This document shows, piece after piece, positions 46,929 through 56,155 of a DNA stretch of 64,000 nt. Below the pieces are notes generated by a model. The model searched no databases. It saw only the letters and a list, made by a program, of their open reading frames with translations, and was not told the origin of the DNA. The position numbers and the translations under genes were made by a program. Positions within the stretch are counted from its first letter, which is position 1. Every line of letters begins with the position of its first letter. The stretch is taken from the NCBI GenBank assembly GCA_947258715.1, contig CAMYJH010000013.1, positions 1 through 64,000 of the forward strand, written 5' to 3'. Source of the stretch: an uncultured Gammaproteobacteria bacterium (GTDB lineage: Bacteria > Pseudomonadota > Gammaproteobacteria > HK1).

Positions 46929-48119
46929 TCACTCGGGAGGATTCGCGCCGATTTTGTGAATGCTCAGATCGGCCCCCTGAAACTCCTCTTCTTGGCTTAA
47001 TCGGATGCCGACGGTCTGCTTCATGAGCCCATAGACGATGAAGCCCCCGGCAAGCGCCACACCCACGCCCAGCACGGTGCCGGCGAGCTGGGAGGCAAAG
47101 CTGACCCCACCGAGACCTCCCAGCGCCTTGGCGCCAAAGATCCCCGCGGCGACGCCGCCCCAGGTGCCGCACAGGCCGTGCAGCGGCCACACCCCGAGGA
47201 CATCGTCGATTTTCCAGCGATTCTGGGTGAGGGTGAAAGTTACTACAAATATGGCGCCGGCGATGGCACCGGTGACAAGGGCACCGATGGGATGCATCAC
47301 ATCGGAGCCGGCACATATGGCCACCAGGCCGGCCAGCGGACCGTTGTGCACGAAGCCGGGGTCGTTTTTCCCGGCGACGAGCGCCGCCAACACACCGCCC
47401 ACCATGGCCATGAGCGAGTTCAGCGCCACCAGTCCGCTGATCCCGGCAACCTCCTGCGCCGACATCACGTTGAAGCCAAACCAGCCGACGGAGAGCACCC
47501 AGGCGCCTAGGGCCAGAAAAGGAATGCTGGAGGGCGGATGCGCCGCCATGCGCCCATCCTTGCCGTAGCGGCCACGCCGGGCGCCGAGAAGCAGCACCGC
47601 CGCAAGCGCAATCCAGCCGCCCATAGCGTGCACCACGATGGAGCCGGCAAAGTCGTGAAAAGGCGCGCCGAAAGCGTTTTCGAGCCAATCCTGAACCCCG
47701 AGTCTCCCGTTCCAGGTGATGCCTTCGAACAGCGGGTAAATGAGCGCCACCAGAAGCGCGGAGGCAAAGAGCTGAGGATAGAAGCGCACCCGCTCCGCGA
47801 TCCCGCCGGAGATAATGGCCGGAATCGCCGCGGCAAAGGTGAGCAGGAAGAAGAACTTCACCAGCTCGTAGCCGTTTTTCACCGCCAGGGATTCCGCCCC
47901 CTGGAAAAAGCCCACGCCGTATGCAATGCCGTAGCCGATGAAAAAGTAAGCCACGGTGGAGATAGAGAAGTCGGAAATGATCTTTACCAGGGCGTTGACC
48001 TGGTTTTTGTGCTGCACCGTGCCCACCTCTAGAAAGGCAAAGCCCGAGTGCATTGCCAGCACCATAATCGCGCCGAGCAGAACGAATAGCACGTCGGCAC
48101 CCGATTGAAGCGCATCCAT
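46929..48119 (-). CDS. amt: Ammonium transporter
   Basis: This is an inner-membrane ammonium channel of the Amt family with about eleven helices. Family blocks are ISDFSISTVAYFFIGYG, DFAGSIVVHAMGGWIALAAV, GWFGFNVMSA and DVLGVWPLHGLCGTWGGVAAG, holding the twin pore histidines. It has 396 residues. The ATG at 48119 follows GGGAGGAA. There is no cleavable signal peptide, unlike E. coli AmtB, and no glnK gene is adjacent. A sigma-54 promoter lies about 50 bases upstream, pointing to nitrogen control. Confidence 0.93.
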   Translation of the reverse strand: MDALQSGADVLFVLLGAIMVLAMHSGFAFLEVGTVQHKNQVNALVKIISDFSISTVAYFFIGYGIAYGVGFFQGAESLAVKNGYELVKFFFLLTFAAAIPAIISGGIAERVRFYPQLFASALLVALIYPLFEGITWNGRLGVQDWLENAFGAPFHDFAGSIVVHAMGGWIALAAVLLLGARRGRYGKDGRMAAHPPSSIPFLALGAWVLSVGWFGFNVMSAQEVAGISGLVALNSLMAMVGGVLAALVAGKNDPGFVHNGPLAGLVAICAGSDVMHPIGALVTGAIAGAIFVVTFTLTQNRWKIDDVLGVWPLHGLCGTWGGVAAGIFGAKALGGLGGVSFASQLAGTVLGVGVALAGGFIVYGLMKQTVGIRLSQEEEFQGADLSIHKIGANPPE

Positions 48120-48166
48120 CTAGGTTCCTCCCAAGCTGTTTTCGGCTAAAAAACGGTGCAGCCGTG

Positions 48167-48180
48167 GCAAGTTTCGTGCC
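48167..48180 (-). promoter_or_regulatory. Sigma-54 promoter for amt
   Basis: On the minus strand the sequence GGCACGAAACTTGC matches the -24/-12 consensus, with GG and GC ten bases apart. Transcription should start near 48155, giving a leader of about 35 bases to the amt ATG with its Shine-Dalgarno in place. Activation by NtrC under low nitrogen is expected from family knowledge. Confidence 0.8.
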
Positions 48181-48387
48181 GCGCCGCAGAGCCAGGTAAA
48201 ATCAGAAACTTGTAGCTCAGAGTACGGCGGGCGCCGCCGTCTCGCGCACCGTTATGGTGCGAAATCGCCGGCAGTGGGCGAGATTGGGGCAGATATCGAA
48301 ATTTGCGAGATCGTCGACGGCGCGGATGCGGGCAGCGGTTCGCTCACTCCGAATTCCATCCACCGAATGCCGTCTAGGAGCCGCGCG

Positions 48388-49020
48388 TCACTGATTGACC
48401 GGCGTTACGCCCTTGGGCAGTTCGAGACACTCATCCGGCGAAGGCACCGGACGACTCGGCTGCCAATGGGACAGCGCTTCACCGATGTCGGCTTTCTCTT
48501 CTTCATACAAAACCGAACCCACTGCGGTTCTGCCGATCTTGCCCAGCCGCACGCTGTCCTCGTGAACGGTTTCATAAAGCGCTTTCTGTCCCGCCATGAC
48601 GCTGAACCAGAAGTAGGCGCGAATGGGATCTTCGTTGGCGCGATTGCCGTCGTTGTAGTGTTTTCCTGGCATACCCCCGCCGGTCCGGAACCACTCAGCC
48701 AGATACCATACCGCCTGCATGATTCCCCGACCGCCCTGCGAATGGTGGGCCAACATGCAGTACCAGGACATCCCGGCGCGAACGTCGCGCTCAACGCCGA
48801 GGCCGCGAAGGTACAAGGTGGCGATGGCGTCCTGAGCCCGCGGGTCACCAGCCGCCGCCATGGGCTCGAGCTCCGAGAAAGCGGTTTCAAAATCTCCCTG
48901 CTCGATGGCCACGGTGGCGGTTTCAAAATCACCGTGCGCAGCCGGCCATGGCGCCGCCAGCGCGACTGCAACCAGTACGCCTGCAACACATCGTGGCAGT
49001 CCCTGCTTCAGTTTATTCAT
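48388..49020 (-). CDS. Secreted Sel1-type repeat protein
   Basis: This is an exported protein of 210 residues with a signal peptide (VAGVLVAVALAAPWPAAHG) and Sel1/TPR-like helical repeats (GDFETAFSELEPMAAAGDPRAQDAIATLYLRGLGVERD, then DPIRAYFWFSVMAGQ). Such repeats bind proteins. The ATG at 49020, behind GGAGGAAAA, overlaps the helicase stop by four bases, so it is coupled to the DNA-repair pair although a periplasmic protein has no obvious role there. The next 267 bases toward amt hold the sigma-54 promoter and a CGCACC-GGTGCG hairpin. Confidence 0.8.
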   Translation of the reverse strand: MNKLKQGLPRCVAGVLVAVALAAPWPAAHGDFETATVAIEQGDFETAFSELEPMAAAGDPRAQDAIATLYLRGLGVERDVRAGMSWYCMLAHHSQGGRGIMQAVWYLAEWFRTGGGMPGKHYNDGNRANEDPIRAYFWFSVMAGQKALYETVHEDSVRLGKIGRTAVGSVLYEEEKADIGEALSHWQPSRPVPSPDECLELPKGVTPVNQ

Positions 49021-52000
49021 GCGAGTTTTCCTCCAGTCGCCGGAGCCCAACAACGCCACCCTGTGAGCAAGGGAAAATAGATGCCGACCCGAATCGGCCG
49101 CCTGTCATAGCGCGACATCAATCGAGCATAGCGCTCCAGCTGCGGCGCATAGCGCGTTTGCTCGCGATCAAGAAACGCCTCGATGCTTGCACCCTCGTGG
49201 CGGCCAGACTTGTAGTCCACGATCCAGCGGACGCCCTCGTCGTCGACGAACGTTCGGTCGATGTAAACGCTCACCAGTTGTCCGTCGACTAGACCCGAAA
49301 GCGCAAGCTCATTTTCCGCTTCTTGGTGCTTTTCGCCCAAGATCCATTGACCGCGGGGATCGTCCAAAACCGCGGTCAAAGTTTCCAGCACCGTGGCCAC
49401 CGCTTCGTCCAGCTCGTAGTCGCTGAGGCCCTCCGAAGCCAGAGCGCGCCGCACCGTCGGTGCACTTGCCTGGACTCTTGCCGCGTTCCAGTGAAGCATC
49501 CCGTCGTCAGCGATGCGCCGCAGTCGATCGTGCACCACGACGCCGACGTGGCGGACTCGGAATCCAGCCCAATCGAAGATCACCGGCTCGGAAGCGTGCT
49601 CCGCCGGCCCGGTGGAAATTAACGGCCGGGCGCCGACGGGCGGCGCGGGCGCGGGCACAACCCATGCCGATGGCAGCCGCCACGACCACGGAAGTCGCGT
49701 GTCCGCGAAAGATCGGTCCACCGCCGCCGCCGCGTATTTCGAGGCTTCGGCGGCTACAAACGGCGCCTCCGCCACCGGCCACAAGTGCGCCAGCAGTGAG
49801 CGCGGTGGCGGACGCCTCAGCGTGCCCGGATCGGCGCCGGAGGCGGCACCGCCGATGAGGTGCAATCGACGCCGCGCCCGCGTGGCCGCCACGTAGAGGA
49901 GTCTCGTCGACTCCAGCTGCTGCTTGGCCTCTTCGACACGGTTGAGAAAGTCATAGACCGGAGGCTCGTCAACGTCGTCACGAGGCAGCGGCGCAAGCAG
50001 CAGATCCGTTCCCGTCGGCCCCGCGGCGCGCTGGGTCCAGGCCAGCAGACGGCTTCCGTCCGAGGGCGGAACGCGTTCCAGGGCGGGCACAATGACCGTA
50101 TCGAACTCGAGCCCCTTTGCCTTGTGAATGGTCATCACCTCCACCCGCGCATCCGCGGCCACCGGGGTCGCGTAAAGGGCGTCGAGACGCGCGGCAAGCG
50201 CATCGATATCCACTACATGCTGTTCGGATTCGAAACGCTCAATCAAGTCGAGACAGACCAAGGCGTCGTCGAAAGCCGCCCGGTCGATGCAGGCGGGTCC
50301 GCCGAGGCCTTGCCACACCCCTTCGACCTGCCTTCGCAGGGATTTTCTTCCGCGCTCCGCCAGCGCCCCGAGCATGGTTTTAGCGACACGGTCAAGGCGA
50401 TCGCGGCCGTCGGGGCTTAAGCGCCCGCGTAAGGATGGATCGGCAAGCAGCTCCGGCACGCAGCGCTTGTGGTCGGCTTCGGCGAGGGTTGCGAGATCCT
50501 CCAGCAAAAGCCCGCACCAAGGCGCCCGCAGCACCGCGAGCCAGGCGACGCGGTCGGCAGGATGCGCAAGCGCGCGAGTGAGTGATAGCAAATCGTGCAC
50601 TACCGGCGTCGCCAGCAGAGAGCGTAACTCGACACCCCGGTACGCAATTCCGGCGGCGTCGAGTTGTTCCAGAATGTGCGTCAGATGCGTTCGGGATCGC
50701 ACCAGGATCGCGGTCCTTTCGTCCGCCGCGTGAGAAAGCGCGTCCTTAACGCACTCGACAACCCTTTGCGCTTCGGCGTCGCGGTCGGCATCTATCAGCG
50801 CGTGCAGCATCACTGGGTCCGTTCCGTCGTCGGTTCGAGCAGAGGCGCAAGGACGAAAGGCAACGGCGCCGCTCGACTCGTCGTCGCGTGGTGGGAACAC
50901 CTGAGGAAATACACCGTTGACCCAATCGACGATGCCGGCCACGGAGCGAAAATTCGCGCTCAGCGTCAAGCGATTGAGACGCACGTGCCGCAGACCCTTG
51001 TGCCAGGCGCGCAGAAATACACCCACATCGGCTTCTCTGAAACGGTAAATGGACTGCATCGGATCGCCGACCAGGAAAAGGGTCCTGCCGTCGTCCGGAG
51101 TCCACCCCGCAGTGAGCTGGTTCAAAAGTTGAAACTGCGAGTGGGAAGTGTCCTGAAACTCGTCCACCAGAATGTGGGAAATGCGGTAGTCCAGTGACAG
51201 CGCCATATCCGTGGGTGCTTCCTCGTCACCGAGAGCGAGGCGGGCGGCGCTCAAGAGCTCGATGAAATCCGCGCGACCGGCTTCGGCGAAGACTATCCGC
51301 AGCAGCCCGGAGGAAAACCGCAATACGTCGAGCAGTGCGACCAGCACCGCCCACTGTTCGTCGCTATAGGCAGGATCCGGCATGTCGCGGACAGCGACCA
51401 GCGCGGCGATGAAACGCTGTTCCCCGGAGAGGGCGGCGAGCAAGGCCTTGGACCGATCTTTCATCGAAGCTGCCCGCGGGTTTCTGTCCGCGGGAATGCC
51501 GACACTCTTATCCATGCGCTTGCGCAGGCTTCCGTTTCTGGTGAGCAGCAAAGAGGCGAGCGCGCGCCAGATGTCGAGCTGCGTATAGGTCGGTTGCGGC
51601 AGCTCGACCATGCCCGCCAGCCGAGCGACGGCAGCTCCAGCGTCCAGCGCGCGGATGTTTTCGGCGGCATAAGCTGCCACGGAAACGATGTCCTCGCGCA
51701 AAGAAGCCGGAATCGCCGTGCAAAGTTCCTGCAGCGAGTCGTTCGCCGCGCGTTCAAGTGCTGCCTCGAGCTCGCGGCGAAAATTTCCGTTGTCGGGCCG
51801 TCCTTTAGACAAATACTTGAGCCACTGATCTCGGCGCGTGAGCATGCTCTCGATGGTGAATTCAAACCGAGCCAGATCGTTGTCGAGGTGAGTGAGAAGC
51901 GCGTTAACCGGCGCAGCATACGGGGCACCTTCGTCGAGCAGCGCGAGCGTTCTGCGCGCCGCCTCCCGGTAATACACGCCGGCGTCCTCAACCGGCTGGG

Positions 52001-52424
52001 CCTCACCGCCAAAGCGAGAGAGCCACGGCATCTGTCTCGCAAGGCGCGCGCTCAGGCCGTCAATCGTGTGAATGCGCAGACGCGCGGGATTGGCGCGGAT
52101 ATCCCAGCCGCGGACGCCGTCACGACGCGTCACGGCACGGGCAAGCTCAAAACTTCGTTTCGCGTGATCGCCGCTTGGCGCCGGCCCGTCTGCGTCCTCG
52201 AGCGTTTTTAGCACGCGCCCGCGCATTTCGGCCGTGGCTTTGCGGGTAAAGGTGATCGCAACCACCTCTTCGGGCGCCTCCACGGTGGCCAGCAGGGCCA
52301 AGTAACGCTGAATCAGGAGCTCGGTTTTTCCCGACCCCGCGGGCGCTTGGACGATGAACGAACGGGTAGCGTCAAGCGCCTCACGGCGCGCCTTGGCGTC
52401 TTCAGCAAGCGCAACCCGGATCAC
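49017..52424 (-). CDS. UvrD/RecB-like helicase-nuclease (AddA-type)
   Basis: This is a superfamily 1A helicase fused to a RecB-family nuclease, for double-strand break processing. Walker A APAGSGKT is at 27-34 and AITFTRKATAEMRGR follows; Walker B is LVDEFQDTSHSQF. Later motifs include VEVMTIHKAKGLEFDTVIVP and YVAATRARRRLHL. The C-terminal nuclease motif is WIVDYKSGRHEG. The frame opens at an ATG at 52472, but the GTG at 52424, behind GGAGAAGGG and overlapping the upstream stop (GTGA), is the better start, giving 1135 residues. Pairing with the AddB-like gene supports an alternative to RecBCD. Confidence 0.87.
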   Translation of the reverse strand: MIRVALAEDAKARREALDATRSFIVQAPAGSGKTELLIQRYLALLATVEAPEEVVAITFTRKATAEMRGRVLKTLEDADGPAPSGDHAKRSFELARAVTRRDGVRGWDIRANPARLRIHTIDGLSARLARQMPWLSRFGGEAQPVEDAGVYYREAARRTLALLDEGAPYAAPVNALLTHLDNDLARFEFTIESMLTRRDQWLKYLSKGRPDNGNFRRELEAALERAANDSLQELCTAIPASLREDIVSVAAYAAENIRALDAGAAVARLAGMVELPQPTYTQLDIWRALASLLLTRNGSLRKRMDKSVGIPADRNPRAASMKDRSKALLAALSGEQRFIAALVAVRDMPDPAYSDEQWAVLVALLDVLRFSSGLLRIVFAEAGRADFIELLSAARLALGDEEAPTDMALSLDYRISHILVDEFQDTSHSQFQLLNQLTAGWTPDDGRTLFLVGDPMQSIYRFREADVGVFLRAWHKGLRHVRLNRLTLSANFRSVAGIVDWVNGVFPQVFPPRDDESSGAVAFRPCASARTDDGTDPVMLHALIDADRDAEAQRVVECVKDALSHAADERTAILVRSRTHLTHILEQLDAAGIAYRGVELRSLLATPVVHDLLSLTRALAHPADRVAWLAVLRAPWCGLLLEDLATLAEADHKRCVPELLADPSLRGRLSPDGRDRLDRVAKTMLGALAERGRKSLRRQVEGVWQGLGGPACIDRAAFDDALVCLDLIERFESEQHVVDIDALAARLDALYATPVAADARVEVMTIHKAKGLEFDTVIVPALERVPPSDGSRLLAWTQRAAGPTGTDLLLAPLPRDDVDEPPVYDFLNRVEEAKQQLESTRLLYVAATRARRRLHLIGGAASGADPGTLRRPPPRSLLAHLWPVAEAPFVAAEASKYAAAAVDRSFADTRLPWSWRLPSAWVVPAPAPPVGARPLISTGPAEHASEPVIFDWAGFRVRHVGVVVHDRLRRIADDGMLHWNAARVQASAPTVRRALASEGLSDYELDEAVATVLETLTAVLDDPRGQWILGEKHQEAENELALSGLVDGQLVSVYIDRTFVDDEGVRWIVDYKSGRHEGASIEAFLDREQTRYAPQLERYARLMSRYDRRPIRVGIYFPLLTGWRCWAPATGGKLA

Positions 52425-55237
52425 TCGCCCTTCTCCACCATGATGTTCGTGCGGTGCTCGAAGATGCGACATAAGGGCTTAACTTCGCAGTAGCTGCATG
52501 TGCTGTGGGGCGACTTTGGGTCCACTTGGGCCTCGCCCGAGGCAAAGGACACCGCCAGCGCCTCCAAGGTCTTGCGCCAGCCCGTCTTGAGGGCCTTCCA
52601 GTCGACTACGGCCTTGCTTGCCTCAATACGTAAGGCTTTCAGTGTCGATATGCCCTTAGCGAGTCCTTCGTACGCGGCCAGTCCGTCAAACCCGAGCCGG
52701 CCCCGCTTCAGCCTGGCATAGGCGGCGCCGGCCACCTCGCCGCCCTCGCCGCTGGACTCGAGAACCTGGGTGTACACCGCGAGCTGGGGGCCGTCGGGAC
52801 GCTCACCGAACCAGTCCTTGACCTGGGCGCGGCCGGTCTTGTAGTCGATGACCAGGTAATCGCCTGACTGCAGCCGGTCAAAGCGGTCCGGGCGAACGGA
52901 CAGTGTCAACGGTCCGAGGGCCGCCTTGAGGTCTTTCTCCCGCGCCACCACCTCGAAGGGAGCCCGATCCTTTTCCAGCAAAAGCCATGCTTCCACGAGC
53001 TTGCAGAGCCGCTCACGCTCGACCTGAGCGAAGGTTCCGCGCAGCGTGTCCGGCCGCGATCGCCGCTCCTGCTCCAGTACTCGGTCTACCGCCAAGGCCA
53101 CGCGTTCGCGCAGCGTTTGTATGGCAAGCGCCGAGAGCGCGGCGTGGGTTCTAGTTTGCGACCAGAAGTCGAGCAGCACCGCGTGCACCAGATTGCCCCG
53201 GATGCGCGCGTCCAGCGGCGAGGCCGCGATGGGCACGGCCCAGGCGCCGAGTCTCCAGCGGGCAAAAGCGCGAAAAGGGCACGCCGCCTGATCCCGGATC
53301 AGCGCTGCGCCACCACGGCCGATGTGGGTCTCGGCGAGTGCCGGACCGCTATCGTCGTCGAGCTGCTCCAGCGCCGGGGCTATAGATTGAAGGGACTCAC
53401 CGTAGGCGACGGGTTCGGGGTCGCTGTCGGGTTCGTCGGCGGACGATGGAACGCCGGCGATCAGCGGGCTCGGCCGAAGCGGCTCATCCTTTTCCACCCG
53501 GGGATAGCTGAGCACCACCTGGTGGGCGGACTCAAGCCAGGTGCCAAGACGCCGCTGCGCAAGCTCGAGCTGGCCTTCGGGCGAGGCCTGGGGCAGGCCA
53601 GCCCTACGCTGAAGCACCACCGGAAGAAAAGCGTGCGGCTCCGGAGCAGGCGGCCAGTTTCCATCGTGGAGCCCCGTCACCCAAAGCTTGTCGAAGGTGA
53701 GCCCCGCCGTTTCCAGCACGCCCAGGATCTGGACCGGCGCCGGATCGGTCCGAGGCTGGAAAAGGTGCTCATCGGCAAGCCCTAGGAGCAACGACAGGGC
53801 CTGGTCGAAGCCCACAGCCTCCGCCACTGCGCCCATTCCCGCGAGCTCGTCTAGAAGACCGCGAAAAGCTTCTACCGCCTGAAATTCTTCGCTCGCCAGG
53901 GCGCGTTCGCCGGGCCAGCCGAGTCGCGCCAGCCAGTCGGAAAAGAACACCGACCAGGAGCTGAGCGGCTGGCGGCTAGGCGCCTGTTTGCGCAGTGCCC
54001 GTATCGCCGCCAGCCCAGAGTAGAGCCGGTTCTCTACCTTGGCGCGCGCGACAAGCGTGCGCAGAGTAATTTCGGCCTCGCCGATATCGCGCAAGCGCGC
54101 GTCCAGCAGCGCGCGCGCGCAGCTTTCCTGATCGCCGCCACGCAGATAGGGCGAACGAAGCAGCCGTCCCACGGCGGCAAGCTCGCTTCGCGCCCGGCCA
54201 AGCTTGAGCGCCAACAGCGCGTCGCCGACCACGGCGATATGCGACAACGGCTGGGCGAAAGAAATGTTGAAGGGACGATATTCGATAGCGCGGCCGGGAA
54301 GGGCGGAACCGGGCACCAGCCACTCGTCAAAGATGCGCGCCACCATCGCGCGGAGGCGGTGCAGCTCGGGCACGACGACGCCGACTCGGGTCTTGGGCGC
54401 ATCGCGGAGCGCTCTTCTGGCCCAGGCGGCTGCAGCAGCAAGCTCGGTTGGCATGTCTTCGAAGTCGCGGCGTGATATCTCCGCCTCGATTCGCGGCGGC
54501 GCGACGTCCATGACGTCGCATCCGCGACTCGAAAGCGCGGAGCGAATCATTTGCTGCTGCGGCGTGACGACGTCAAAGCCGGCAAAAACGGCGCGCCGCC
54601 GTAGCATCGACGCGGAGAAGTTCTGCTGCTCGACCAGCGCGCTGGCGGCGCGGCCCATGTCTAACCAACCGCTCCGGGCGCAGCGTGCCTCGAACGCTCG
54701 CGCCCAGGTACGAAATGCGCGTGACTCCTGACTGAATCCGAATTCGCGCGCATCAGGAGAAATGCGCCAGGCATTAACAATGGCGTAAGCGCCGACCGCC
54801 AGCCGCGCTGCCGGACCAATTTCCTGCAGCGCCTCGTCATTTTCGCCCGGCGGCGCGCTTTCGCGCACGACTTGCTCCCACAGCAAGCGCTCCTGGGCCG
54901 GGCGCAACAACGCTGTTGCTGCCCTGCCGCACGCCCGCCAGCTGCGCTCGACCCAGGCGGAAAATGGAACCACGTCTGGCGTTCGCCACGCTTGATCACC
55001 GGCGGCAATTCGGCGTTCTGTGTACGCTTCCGTTACCGCCCGCGACAACCTCCGGTTGACGGTGACAAGCGTGGTATCGTCGTCGAGCAGATCGAGCAAT
55101 GCGCGCAATGGTTTCACCCGTTTCGAACAATGGCCGCGCATGGTTGAACATGGCGTCAAAACTCGCAAGCCTGAAGCCTCCTTCCAGGCAGCGTCGCTCG
55201 CGAGCACTGCCAACTGGCGAATGTAAGCATCAAGCAA
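52421..55237 (-). CDS. AddB-like PD-(D/E)XK nuclease (probable DNA repair protein, TIGR03623-like)
   Basis: This is an inactivated-helicase/nuclease partner of the following AddA-like protein. The N-terminal TTLVTVNRRLSRAVTEAY and AWRTPDVVPFSAWVERSW, and LWVTGLHDGNWPPAPEPHAFLP, are typical. The nuclease has YLVIDYKTGRAQVKDWF. Cysteines in QAACPFRAFARWRLGAW and CSYCEVKPLCRIFEH match the iron-sulfur signature of AddB-type nucleases. The start is a TTG at 55237 with poor ribosome-binding site; the ATG at 55141 is an alternative. It has about 938 residues and is coupled to the helicase gene. Confidence 0.85.
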   Translation of the reverse strand: MLDAYIRQLAVLASDAAWKEASGLRVLTPCSTMRGHCSKRVKPLRALLDLLDDDTTLVTVNRRLSRAVTEAYTERRIAAGDQAWRTPDVVPFSAWVERSWRACGRAATALLRPAQERLLWEQVVRESAPPGENDEALQEIGPAARLAVGAYAIVNAWRISPDAREFGFSQESRAFRTWARAFEARCARSGWLDMGRAASALVEQQNFSASMLRRRAVFAGFDVVTPQQQMIRSALSSRGCDVMDVAPPRIEAEISRRDFEDMPTELAAAAAWARRALRDAPKTRVGVVVPELHRLRAMVARIFDEWLVPGSALPGRAIEYRPFNISFAQPLSHIAVVGDALLALKLGRARSELAAVGRLLRSPYLRGGDQESCARALLDARLRDIGEAEITLRTLVARAKVENRLYSGLAAIRALRKQAPSRQPLSSWSVFFSDWLARLGWPGERALASEEFQAVEAFRGLLDELAGMGAVAEAVGFDQALSLLLGLADEHLFQPRTDPAPVQILGVLETAGLTFDKLWVTGLHDGNWPPAPEPHAFLPVVLQRRAGLPQASPEGQLELAQRRLGTWLESAHQVVLSYPRVEKDEPLRPSPLIAGVPSSADEPDSDPEPVAYGESLQSIAPALEQLDDDSGPALAETHIGRGGAALIRDQAACPFRAFARWRLGAWAVPIAASPLDARIRGNLVHAVLLDFWSQTRTHAALSALAIQTLRERVALAVDRVLEQERRSRPDTLRGTFAQVERERLCKLVEAWLLLEKDRAPFEVVAREKDLKAALGPLTLSVRPDRFDRLQSGDYLVIDYKTGRAQVKDWFGERPDGPQLAVYTQVLESSGEGGEVAGAAYARLKRGRLGFDGLAAYEGLAKGISTLKALRIEASKAVVDWKALKTGWRKTLEALAVSFASGEAQVDPKSPHSTCSYCEVKPLCRIFEHRTNIMVEKGE

Positions 55238-55396
55238 TGCGAATGACAGTCCGTTGTTAGTCGCCCACCGTTAAGATTGCACTCTGAGGCTACCTGACGA
55301 AGATCTGCGCGGCGCTCATTATGTTTTTCGTTGCGCTATCAGTTCGGTTCAGAAGCCGCCGCGCCATAAGGTTGCGCCGGCAAGGAGATAATGCCC

Positions 55397-56152
55397 ATGA
55401 ACCCGGACCAGAAGTCGCTCCCCAGTTCTTCTTTCCTCGTCGAGCGCAGCCGATTTCTTGTTGCGCTCGTTTTCTTCGGCCTCGTCATCATCCTGTCCGG
55501 TTGCGCCCAAACGCAGGCGCTCAAAGCCAAGAGTGCGATGACCGAGCGGATCAATCCGGCCGTCGTCTTGCTCATCGAACCCGACGTGCAGCTGAGCGTG
55601 GTGACCGCATCAGGCCTGCAGGAGCCCAACGCGGAGTGGACCGAAATCGGACGAAGGAACGTTGCCCAGGCGCTCGAAGCGCTGCTGAAGGAAAAGAACG
55701 CCTCGCTCATCGCCTACCGTGCGCCCCAGAACGATCTCGATAGAGCGCACCGGCACAACCAGATCATGAAGATGCATGGTGCGGTGGGTGTGTCCATTCT
55801 CAATCATAAGTACAACGAGATGCTAGCCCTTCCTACCAAAGTCGACCGTTTTGACTGGACGCTTGGCCCGGACACGCAAATGCTCAGAGATGAATTCGGC
55901 GCCGATTACGCGCTGTTTGTCTTCATGCGAGACAGCTACGCGAGCGCCGGACGAGTCGCGGTAATCGCCGTTGCCGCGCTTCTTGGTGTCGGAATGCAAG
56001 GCGGCATGCAATTAGGCTTCGCTTCCCTGGTGGACCTGCAGACCGGCGAGGTCGTGTGGTTTAACCGCCTCATCAGCGGGGCCGGTGATCTGCGCACGCC
56101 GGAGCCCGCGCGCCAAGCTATCGATAGTCTCCTCACAGACGCCCCGCTTTAA
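55397..56152 (+). CDS. Lipoprotein of unknown function
   Basis: I do not recognise the family. The signal ends in IILSGCAQ, a lipobox. The mature part has DVQLSVVTASGLQEPNAEWTEIGRRNVAQALEALL and a glycine-rich hydrophobic stretch (VAVIAVAALLGVGMQGG), then SLVDLQTGEVVWFNRL, a pattern seen in outer-membrane assembly-type lipoproteins. The ATG at 55397 lies 9 bases after GGAG; the ATG at 55391 is too close to it. The M48 protease gene starts four bases after the stop, so these are cotranscribed. Confidence 0.75.
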   Translation: MNPDQKSLPSSSFLVERSRFLVALVFFGLVIILSGCAQTQALKAKSAMTERINPAVVLLIEPDVQLSVVTASGLQEPNAEWTEIGRRNVAQALEALLKEKNASLIAYRAPQNDLDRAHRHNQIMKMHGAVGVSILNHKYNEMLALPTKVDRFDWTLGPDTQMLRDEFGADYALFVFMRDSYASAGRVAVIAVAALLGVGMQGGMQLGFASLVDLQTGEVVWFNRLISGAGDLRTPEPARQAIDSLLTDAPL

Positions 56153-56155
56153 TCC

